Shown piece by piece: positions 1-5,720 of a DNA stretch of 9,203 nt. This stretch comes from Planctomycetia bacterium (lineage in GTDB: Bacteria > Planctomycetota > Planctomycetia > Gemmatales > Gemmataceae): contig JANXSH010000807.1 in NCBI GenBank assembly GCA_025356615.1, forward strand, positions 1-9,203, given 5' to 3'. The notes beneath the pieces are model-generated. The model was not told the DNA's origin and did not search any database. It was given only the letters and a program-made list of their open reading frames with translations. The position numbers were made by a program, and so were the translations under genes. Position 1 is the stretch's first letter; each line of letters opens with the position of its first letter.

Positions 1-65
1 CCGAACTACCGAATCCAGCCCCTTGACAGGGGCCGCTCGCCGTCCGTAGTTGATTCCGACGGGAG

Positions 66-102
66 TGGGGGAGATCGGATGCCTTGTTCCGAAGCTCCCC
101 CA
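66..102 (-). terminator. Hairpin downstream of the DUF4139 gene, probable terminator
   Basis: TGGGGGAG (66-73) pairs perfectly with CTCCCCCA (95-102). A further 5-bp stem (TCGGA 75-79 with TCCGA 88-92) follows across a small 1x2 internal loop, leaving an 8-nt loop. The hairpin starts about 20 nt beyond the stop codon of the minus-strand gene, where a transcription terminator would be expected. There is no clear U-tract after the stem on the minus strand, so it may be a GC-rich hairpin terminator or only a 3'-end stabiliser. Confidence 0.5.
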
Positions 103-121
103 GCGATCACGAACTTGCCGC

Positions 122-2368
122 TTACTTCACATCGAGCTTGCTCACGAACGCCTCGAGTTCCTTCTCGACGGCTAAGTGTGCCGCAGTCTTCTCCTTCAAC
201 AGATCCCTGGTCTTTTCGAGTTCGACCTCGAGATCGTCGAACTTCTTCAGGAGACGATCGATCGCTGCGGATTTGCTGGGCAGTTTCTCGATGTGCGTGC
301 GGATCCGGGTCTGCTCCGCGAGGATGACCATGATTCGCGTATCGACCTTGCTCTTTTCGCTATTGGCCAGACTGACGCGCGTCTGGATTTTCAGCGCATC
401 GAGGAGGGCCGCCTTGACGGCCTTGCTCGTCGTGCCCAGCTCGGCGTACTGCCTGATCCAGTCCGTCGTCAGACTGGACAGCCAGCTGGTCTCGTCGCTC
501 GTCAATTGCTCGGTCACGACTTCTTCGACGACCTTGTTCGCCTCGATCTTCCACTCGAAGCGATGGACGCCATTCAGCGACTCGATGGGCTTGTTCTTGC
601 CAATGACCGCATGGTTCGTCTCGGGGGGGTGGTCGAGCAGAAGGGTTCGCGCCTTCGACGAACGGTTATTCAGCCGATACCTCGCCCGCACGGTCGTCGT
701 GCATCGGCGAACGATGGTCCCTTTGTGAAGGCGAACCGGGCCGTATTCCGTGACCGACTCCCGCTTCTCGGGCAGGATCTCGAGGCCGAGGTCCATCGCG
801 AAGCTGATGATGCGCTCCTCGTTGGGCTGGAGGTTCGGCAGCTTGCAGTCGCCGACGTAGCCGTTCGCGTCCGTCACCGTGGTGGGTCCGGCGAGGAGGT
901 GTTGGCCCGTCGTGTTCTTGATCTTCGCCCCGAGGAGCGGGAAACGCGGGTGGGTGGCGCGGTTGTAGATGCTGATGGGAGTCAGCCCGATCGGGCCGTG
1001 CTGCACGGGCAACAGGGCCGACTTCTGGCGCGGCAGGGAGACGGGTTGATCGACGAGCAGGCGGAAGCCTTCGCCGATGCGCCCCGCGTCCACGGCGAGA
1101 GACTCCGCCGTCAGGTCAGGGGAAATTCTTGTTGCGGTAGCCCGAGCATTATCGACGGCTGCATTGCGACGACTCATGAGTTCTTCGTAGCTGAGGCGAG
1201 CCGGGGCGGATGTCCTCGGTCCTAGATCCATCTGGTAGCGATTGAACAAGCCGAATGAGCCTGAGTTGTGCATCACCATCCCTCCCGTCTGATCGCCCCC
1301 GGTATTGGTCCTGCCACCTCCGATTCCAGCCTGGAATCCCCCTCCGATGTTGTAGCCGCCGTTGAAGCCTCCCCCACCGTTGAAGCCTCCCCCGCCGTTG
1401 ATGACGCCCGGCATACTCTGTGCGTGCATGCGCGGTTGGAGCGAGGCGTACACTTCTGGATTCACCGGCGGGCGGGGCATGAACAACGTCTGGGCGAGGT
1501 CCATCGTGAAGCTGATCGGCCTCCCACTGACGAGGACGACGCGCACGTCCTTCCAGTCCTCCTCCGTCGTGTTCTGGACGACCGCCAGCCCCTGGAGGTG
1601 CGGCTTGCCGTCCTTCCCCTCCAGCGCGAGTCGGTAGGACGACTTCCAGATCGGGTTATCGACGACGTAGCCGATCTTCAACTTCCGCTTCCCCTCGCCG
1701 CGCAGGTGCAGGCTGAGGTTGCGGCGCTGCGTGTTCTGACTCGAGGCGAGGCCCGTCAGGGCGCGTCGGAACTCCTCCTCGAATACGGCGTTGAGGAAGC
1801 GCAGGCGCGAGACGCGCTCCAACGGCAGTCGGCGGACGCCGTCCGTCGTGAGGATGTTGAGGTGGTGCGACTCTTTGATGTTCGTCTCCTGGGTCGCCTC
1901 CATGCCGACGACGACGCCGTTGAACGGGCCGACGTTGGTCGTGCCGCCCTCGAGCGTGACCTCGACCTTCTCGCCGCGCGCCTGGTTGATGAGTTGGCCG
2001 AACGTCGGGTTCGTCGAGAGGTTCAGGGCGAAGTTGCTGAGGCTCTCGCTCGGGTCAGTCCCGTCGTAGCTCACGACGCCGGGCTTGCCGCCGTCATCGA
2101 CGGTCAGACTCTTGAGGAGGTCGTTGACATCGGTCATGGGGAAACTCAGATCGACGCGCGGACTACCCTCGACGGTGCCCTCGCGCTCGAAGTGGCCTAC
2201 CCCCGTGTTGAACATCAGGATCCGCGTGATCGGGACGAGGTTGGCGTTGGCTGGCTCTGGCGGAAGAGCCTTCCCAGGGTTGGCCGTGCTCTGCGACACG
2301 AGCCAGACGGCGACGCAGACGACGGGACATACCAGGGCGAGGGACAAGAACAGTGGCGTTCGGCGCAT
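122..2368 (-). CDS. Exported DUF4139-like protein with Gly-rich insert and C-terminal coiled coil
   Basis: Protein of 748 residues. Residues 1-30 form an export signal or N-terminal anchor: MRR followed by a hydrophobic stretch at about 5-25. Residues 45-310 resemble the core of DUF4139 proteins, notably the region 'NPIWKSSYRLAL' (238-249), 'LQGLAVVQNTTEEDW' (258-272) and 'VVLVSGRPISF' (277-287). Residues 321-364 are a low-complexity Gly/Asn/Phe segment with GGGGFN repeats. A second beta-rich part spans about 430-640, and 655-745 is charged and heptad-like (probable coiled coil). DUF4139 proteins have no settled function; some are annotated as mucoidy-inhibitor A-like. The ATG at 2368 is preceded by GGAAGGA about 10 nt upstream, which supports this start. 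The gene is divergent from the SDR gene, with a large palindrome between them. An envelope or periplasmic role is inferred from the signal sequence only. The family assignment is by eye from motifs. Confidence 0.8.
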   Translation of the reverse strand: MRRTPLFLSLALVCPVVCVAVWLVSQSTANPGKALPPEPANANLVPITRILMFNTGVGHFEREGTVEGSPRVDLSFPMTDVNDLLKSLTVDDGGKPGVVSYDGTDPSESLSNFALNLSTNPTFGQLINQARGEKVEVTLEGGTTNVGPFNGVVVGMEATQETNIKESHHLNILTTDGVRRLPLERVSRLRFLNAVFEEEFRRALTGLASSQNTQRRNLSLHLRGEGKRKLKIGYVVDNPIWKSSYRLALEGKDGKPHLQGLAVVQNTTEEDWKDVRVVLVSGRPISFTMDLAQTLFMPRPPVNPEVYASLQPRMHAQSMPGVINGGGGFNGGGGFNGGYNIGGGFQAGIGGGRTNTGGDQTGGMVMHNSGSFGLFNRYQMDLGPRTSAPARLSYEELMSRRNAAVDNARATATRISPDLTAESLAVDAGRIGEGFRLLVDQPVSLPRQKSALLPVQHGPIGLTPISIYNRATHPRFPLLGAKIKNTTGQHLLAGPTTVTDANGYVGDCKLPNLQPNEERIISFAMDLGLEILPEKRESVTEYGPVRLHKGTIVRRCTTTVRARYRLNNRSSKARTLLLDHPPETNHAVIGKNKPIESLNGVHRFEWKIEANKVVEEVVTEQLTSDETSWLSSLTTDWIRQYAELGTTSKAVKAALLDALKIQTRVSLANSEKSKVDTRIMVILAEQTRIRTHIEKLPSKSAAIDRLLKKFDDLEVELEKTRDLLKEKTAAHLAVEKELEAFVSKLDVK
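1349..1396 (-). repeat. In-gene tandem 18-bp repeat encoding GGGGFN
   Basis: Two adjacent 18-bp units (1361-1378 and 1379-1396) differ at one base, and a partial, diverged unit (1349-1360) adjoins them. On the minus strand each full unit encodes GGGGFN, within the low-complexity residues 321-345 of the DUF4139-like protein. The unit length is a multiple of three, so a gain or loss of copies would keep the reading frame. Confidence 0.8.
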
Positions 2369-2456
2369 GACGGGACATTCCTTCCGTGCGATGAGTAGAG
2401 CTTCCCCGGATCCCGAACGCCGAAAGGAGGCGCGCTTGCGCAGGGTCTAACTACAA

Positions 2457-2641
2457 AAGTAGGCAATAGAGCAGGAACGTCGTAGGGTGGGTCGAGCAAC
2501 GCGAAGCGATGCGAGGCCCACGCGGAGGGGCGGTGTCGGTCGCTCCCCCGATCCGAGCCCATATGAAAGGCGCTATCCCCGAACCGCGTGGGCCTCGCAC
2601 CGCTTCGCGTTGCTCGACCCACCCTACGACGTTGCCTACTT
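2457..2641. repeat. Large imperfect palindrome, BIME/REP-like intergenic repeat
   Basis: The left arm 2476-2525 and right arm 2584-2633 are reverse complements over 50 bp with one mismatch (A2509 opposite C2600), separated by a 58-bp spacer. Homology resumes further out: AAGTAGGCAA at 2457-2466 matches the complement of 2632-2641, with 9 extra bases (2467-2475) in the left arm only. Each arm is itself partly self-complementary: GTGGGTC at 2487-2493 pairs with GGCCCAC at 2515-2521, then GCA/TGC, around a GCGAAGCG-type loop. Two inverted REP-like units therefore form a BIME-like pair. It sits almost centrally between two divergent genes, 88 bp from the DUF4139 start and 84 bp from the SDR start. 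The remainder of the 357-bp intergenic stretch must hold both promoters; I see no convincing sigma-70 pair there. Confidence 0.85.
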
Positions 2642-2711
2642 CCATCGTCACACCCGTACTTGCGCAGACTGGTATCGATTCGCCCCGCGCGGTACACTCC
2701 TGGCGATTCAC

Positions 2712-2717
2712 GGAGGG
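2712..2717 (+). promoter_or_regulatory. Ribosome binding site fixing the SDR start
   Basis: GGAGGG lies 8 nt before the ATG at 2726. The reading frame stays open upstream to an ATG at 2588, but that start lies inside the palindromic repeat and would add 46 residues before the Rossmann fold. The Shine-Dalgarno position and the SDR family N-terminus both favour 2726. Confidence 0.8.
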
Positions 2718-2725
2718 ACTTCGTC

Positions 2726-3544
2726 ATGAACGGACTCAGGAACAAGGTCGCCCTCATTACGGGGGCGTCGTCCGGCATCGGGCGGGCGACCGCGCTTCGG
2801 CTGGCTGCGCGGGGAGTCGAGGTGGCGCTCGCGGCGCGCACCTCTTCGGCCCTCGACGGGGTGGTCCGGGAGATCGAGGGACTCGGCGGGCGTGCGCTCG
2901 CCGTGCCCACGGACGTGACCGACCCCGAGCAATGCCGCGTTGCCGTCGAGCGCACCGTCGAGCATTTCGGGCGGCTCGACCTGCTCGTCTGTTCCGCAGG
3001 GGTGTCGATGCGTTCCCTCTTCGAGAAAACGGACCTCGCCGCAATCTCGGACCTGATGCAAGTCAACTTCTTCGGCACGCTCTACCCGACCTATCACGCG
3101 ATTCCCCACGTCAAACAGAGCCGAGGCTCGCTCGTCGCCGTCTCGAGCCTCGTCGGCAAGCGCGGCACGCCGACGTATGCCGTCTACGCGGCGAGCAAGT
3201 TCGCCGTGCAGGGGCTTTACGAGAGCCTGCGCCTCGAGTTGGCCGAGCACGGCGTCCACGTCGGGACCGTGTCGCCCGGCTTCGTCGAGACGCCGCTGCG
3301 CGACCGCGTATTGAGCCACGAGGGCAAACCGTGGACGACGCCGGTGTCGATCCCCTTCCGCGTCCGCCCCGTCGAGGCGTGCGTCGATCGCATCGTCGAG
3401 TTGATCGAAGGCCGACAGGCCGAGGCGCTCGTACCCGGATTCGTCGGCCCGCTCCTGGCCCTGGACGCGATCCTCGGCCCGTGGCTCGGGGATCGCTTCC
3501 TGGCGCGACATTTCCGCAAACACCCGCTGCCGGATCAGGCGTAA
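2726..3544 (+). CDS. Classical short-chain dehydrogenase/reductase (SDR)
   Basis: Protein of 272 residues, a typical length for a classical SDR. It is a cytosolic Rossmann-fold oxidoreductase that oxidises or reduces an alcohol/carbonyl group with NAD(P)(H). The cofactor motif TGASSGIG is at residues 12-19. R38 after the second strand suggests a preference for NADP(H). D63 (TDV) contacts the adenine ring, and CSAG at 89-92 replaces the usual NNAG. The catalytic tetrad is N114, S141, Y154 and K158 (YAASK). The PGFVETPL segment (184-191) is the usual post-catalytic loop. Substrate specificity cannot be read from the sequence; the tail (about 200-272) resembles the many 'SDR family oxidoreductases' without known substrates. 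The gene stands alone, bracketed by palindromic DNA on both sides: the large repeat 84 bp upstream and a 12-bp hairpin 3 bp after the stop. Confidence 0.93.
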   Translation: MNGLRNKVALITGASSGIGRATALRLAARGVEVALAARTSSALDGVVREIEGLGGRALAVPTDVTDPEQCRVAVERTVEHFGRLDLLVCSAGVSMRSLFEKTDLAAISDLMQVNFFGTLYPTYHAIPHVKQSRGSLVAVSSLVGKRGTPTYAVYAASKFAVQGLYESLRLELAEHGVHVGTVSPGFVETPLRDRVLSHEGKPWTTPVSIPFRVRPVEACVDRIVELIEGRQAEALVPGFVGPLLALDAILGPWLGDRFLARHFRKHPLPDQA

Positions 3545-3547
3545 GCC

Positions 3548-3584
3548 CACTCCCCGCGTTGCGCTGCGCTTCACGCGGGGAGTG
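3548..3584 (+). terminator. Perfect 12-bp hairpin directly after the SDR stop
   Basis: CACTCCCCGCGT (3548-3559) is the exact reverse complement of 3573-3584, with a 13-nt loop of GCG-rich sequence. It begins 3 nt after the TAA of the SDR gene. No T-run follows, so it is either a GC-rich terminator or a solitary REP-like palindrome. Its loop composition (TTGCGCTGCGCTTC) is reminiscent of the GCG-rich loops in the palindrome at 2457-2641. Confidence 0.6.
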
Positions 3585-3689
3585 CGTGCCAAGTCTGCCC
3601 AGTATCCGTTGACGCTCCACCCCGGTCGCTCTTGACCCCGTCCGCCCGATGGTGTCTCCTGGTGCGCGATGTCTACCATCTTCCCCACT

Positions 3690-3694
3690 GAGGA
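3690..3694 (+). promoter_or_regulatory. Ribosome binding site fixing the start at 3703
   Basis: GAGGA lies 8 nt before the ATG at 3703. An in-frame ATG at 3649 would place 18 extra residues before the signal peptide and lacks a comparable site, so 3703 is preferred. Confidence 0.7.
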
Positions 3695-3702
3695 CGGATC
3701 CC

Positions 3703-4572
3703 ATGCCTCGTCTCCTTCTCGTCTGCGGATGCCTGCTGCTCGCCATGATTCCGCTCGGCTTCGAGACGGCGAAGCCTAAGCCGACCGCCTGTGTCCCACC
3801 TCCGCCGAATATCCCAGGCGAGGGGTTCGACACGGACCTCCCGGAGCAAGACGTAGTGGCGAAGGCGGAGAAAGAAGAGACCAAACGCCGGAAGTCAGAC
3901 GCCGCGCTCCCGCCGTTGAAGATCGTCAACAAGCAAACGAAGAAACTCTGCTTCGATGTGTCGAAGGTCGGCCCGTCGGGTCTGGGCAGTGTCGATGTGT
4001 ATATAACGACGGACGAGGGCGAGGCATGGGAGAAGTCCACCGCCGATCCCGCCGCTTCGCTCCCGGTGTCACCTGAGACGCGCGAGGTGGGAACGCAGCG
4101 CGGAACGGTCACGGTCCAGTTGCCCAAGGACGGCGTGATCTACGGCTTCTACCTCGTCGTCAAGAGCCGAGCGGGGCTCGGGAAGCCCGGCCCCAAAGCG
4201 GGCGATGCGCCGCAGATTCGGATCGAGGTCGATACGACGGAGCCGGAGGCGAAGTTGTTCCAGCCCCAGCCGGATAGCAACCGCCCCAACGCCCTCATCC
4301 TGACCTGGGAGGCGAAGGACCGGAATCTGGCCACGAACCCGATCTCGCTCGAGTGGTCCGAATCCGGCAAGGACTGGCACTCGATCGGGGACACGATGCT
4401 CCCGAACACGGGACGATTCGTCTGGCAGGTGTCTGCGAACATCCCGCCCAAGGTCCACCTCAAGCTCACGGTCCGCGACACGGCGGGCAACGTCGCCGTC
4501 GCCCAGACCGCCGCTCCCGTCCTCATCGACCTAACCGAGCCGCAAGTTGGCAATGTGAACGTCGATGATTGA
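3703..4572 (+). CDS. Secreted protein of unknown function with Ig-like/beta-sandwich domains
   Basis: Protein of 289 residues; I do not recognise a named family. Residues 1-20 (MPRLLLVCGCLLLAMIPLGF) form a signal peptide; the cleavage site is unclear, and Cys30 is too far from the hydrophobic core for a convincing lipobox. A Pro-rich then highly charged Lys/Glu linker spans 31-66. Two beta-rich segments follow, about 72-180 ('VDVYITTDEGEAWEKS', 'DGVIYGFYLVVKSRAGLGKP') and 181-289 ('ALILTWEAKDRNL', 'ISLEWSESGKDWHSIG', 'LKLTVRDTAGNVA', then 'LIDLTEPQVG'). The 'DTTEPEAK' and 'RDTAGNVA' motifs are characteristic of bacterial Ig-like or fibronectin-III-like repeats in extracellular proteins. A role in the envelope or in protein-protein binding is inferred only. 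No catalytic motif is visible. The gene appears to be transcribed separately from its neighbours (158 bp upstream gap, 185 bp downstream gap). Confidence 0.8.
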   Translation: MPRLLLVCGCLLLAMIPLGFETAKPKPTACVPPPPNIPGEGFDTDLPEQDVVAKAEKEETKRRKSDAALPPLKIVNKQTKKLCFDVSKVGPSGLGSVDVYITTDEGEAWEKSTADPAASLPVSPETREVGTQRGTVTVQLPKDGVIYGFYLVVKSRAGLGKPGPKAGDAPQIRIEVDTTEPEAKLFQPQPDSNRPNALILTWEAKDRNLATNPISLEWSESGKDWHSIGDTMLPNTGRFVWQVSANIPPKVHLKLTVRDTAGNVAVAQTAAPVLIDLTEPQVGNVNVDD

Positions 4573-4576
4573 TTTT

Positions 4577-4619
4577 GTTCTCGCCCCGTCCTCTCCCGGC
4601 GGGCCTCCTTTTCGAGAAC
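4577..4619 (+). terminator. Possible terminator hairpin after the Ig-like gene
   Basis: GTTCTCG (4577-4583) pairs perfectly with CGAGAAC (4613-4619), 4 nt beyond the stop codon. The 29-nt loop is C-rich and ends in TTTT just before the right arm. The long loop and the absence of a T-run after the stem make this a weak call. Confidence 0.35.
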
Positions 4620-4655
4620 CCGTCACCCCGATTCCCCCTCCCCAGCTTTCCTCCG

Positions 4656-4685
4656 TTGCCTGAAAACCCCGGTTAATGTTATGAT
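4656..4685 (+). promoter_or_regulatory. Sigma-70-like promoter upstream of ispA-dxs
   Basis: TTGCCT (4656-4661) and TATGAT (4680-4685) are separated by 18 bp: a 4/6 match to the -35 and 5/6 to the -10 consensus. This would give a leader of about 65 nt before the ispA ATG. It is the best promoter-like pair on the plus strand and the only good candidate for driving ispA-dxs. Confidence 0.5.
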
Positions 4686-4757
4686 CCCCCATCGGTTCTC
4701 CACTATAGATAACCTGCGAGGGATTCCGGTAGGGCATCCACCCGAGCCGGGCATGCG

Positions 4758-5669
4758 ATGGGATCGAGTTTTCAGGATCATCTGACTACCCGGCGGGCCG
4801 AAATCGAGCAACGGCTCGATGCGGCCCTTCGGCCCCAGGAAGGACTCCCCGACGAGTTGCTCCGGGCGATGCGCTACAGCTTGCTCGCGCCGGGGAAGCG
4901 GCTCCGTCCTCTGCTCGTCCTCCTCGCAGCCGAGGCGTGCGCTAACGTGGGCAACGACCCCTGGCCTGCGGCGTGTGCGGTCGAGATGATCCATGTGTAT
5001 TCGCTCATCCACGACGACCTTCCGGCGATGGACGATGACGACGTGCGGCGCGGGCAGCCGACGTGTCACAAGGAGTTCAGCGAGGCGACGGCGATCCTCG
5101 CGGGAGATGCACTCTTGACGATGGCGTTCCAACTCCTGGGCGAAGGCTACCCCAACGCGGCGGGCGCTGCCTGCTGTGCGGACCTGGCGCGCGGGGCCGG
5201 GGCGGCGGGCATGGTCGGCGGGCAGGCCGACGACCTCTCCTGGGAGCGCGCACCGCACCACAAGGAGCGGACGTTCGAGGAACTGGAGTTCCTGCACGGA
5301 CGCAAGACGGGTGCCCTCATTCGCTGCTGCCTCCGACTCGGCGCGAGAGTTGCTCATGCGCATCGACCCGATGGGCCACCGACAGACTTACTGGCCCGAC
5401 TCGACGGCTACGGGCGCTGCCTGGGACTGGCGTTCCAGATCACCGACGACTTGCTCGATGTCGAAGGGCACGCCGAGCAGGCCGGAAAAAGAGTAGGTAA
5501 GGATGCGGCCCGAGGCAAATTGACGTATCCTGGACTGTTGGGTGTCGAGGAGAGCCGACGGCGCGCCGCCGACCTGGGTCGGCAGGCGCGGGAATATCTG
5601 GCCCCGATGGGGGCCGCCGCCGGCAGGCTGGATGACCTCGTTTCGTTCGTCGTAAATCGCGATCGTTGA
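4758..5669 (+). CDS. ispA: Polyprenyl synthetase, probable farnesyl diphosphate synthase
   Basis: Protein of 303 residues, the usual length for bacterial type II FPP synthase. It condenses IPP with DMAPP and then GPP, in the cytosol. Visible motifs are GKRLRP (46-51, IPP binding), the first Asp-rich motif DDLPAMD (86-92), the second Asp-rich motif DDLLD (230-234) and the GKDAARGKLTYPGLLG segment (247-262). The run 'VYSLIHDDLPAMDDDDVRRG' closely matches E. coli IspA. Tyr81, five residues before the first Asp, favours a C15 product, though a C20 (geranylgeranyl) product cannot be excluded. The ATG at 4758 has no strong Shine-Dalgarno, but it is the only usable start, because an in-frame TAA lies at 4710-4712 and no other start codon follows it. 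dxs follows after 51 bp, the common bacterial ispA-dxs arrangement. No xseB/xseA gene is found upstream, unlike in E. coli. Confidence 0.93.
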   Translation: MGSSFQDHLTTRRAEIEQRLDAALRPQEGLPDELLRAMRYSLLAPGKRLRPLLVLLAAEACANVGNDPWPAACAVEMIHVYSLIHDDLPAMDDDDVRRGQPTCHKEFSEATAILAGDALLTMAFQLLGEGYPNAAGAACCADLARGAGAAGMVGGQADDLSWERAPHHKERTFEELEFLHGRKTGALIRCCLRLGARVAHAHRPDGPPTDLLARLDGYGRCLGLAFQITDDLLDVEGHAEQAGKRVGKDAARGKLTYPGLLGVEESRRRAADLGRQAREYLAPMGAAAGRLDDLVSFVVNRDR

Positions 5670-5720
5670 ACCACCCGGGCGGGAGCTGCTCGCAGGTTCT
5701 ACCATCTGGGGATCGACTTC

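Noticed and set aside
23..28. Perfect TTGACA hexamer
   Set aside because: No -10-like sequence at 16-18 bp downstream on the plus strand, and no plus-strand gene follows. It lies in a small GCCCCT/AGGGGC hairpin (18-33).
1268..2398. 376-codon plus-strand frame antisense to the DUF4139-like gene
   Set aside because: Low-complexity Arg/Val/Asp composition in the mirror of a gene with clear family motifs and signal peptide on the other strand.
2693..2698. TACACT as a -10 box for the SDR gene
   Set aside because: The hexamer at the correct -35 distance (TGGTAT) is too poor to support a promoter call.
2588..2725. N-terminal extension of the SDR reading frame to an ATG at 2588
   Set aside because: It lies inside the palindromic repeat, lacks a ribosome site and adds 46 residues of non-family sequence. 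GGAGGG plus the Rossmann N-terminus fix the start at 2726.
3609..3637. TTGACG and TTGACC hexamers upstream of the Ig-like gene
   Set aside because: Neither has a credible -10 box at the right spacing (the downstream sequence is C-rich), so no promoter is called.
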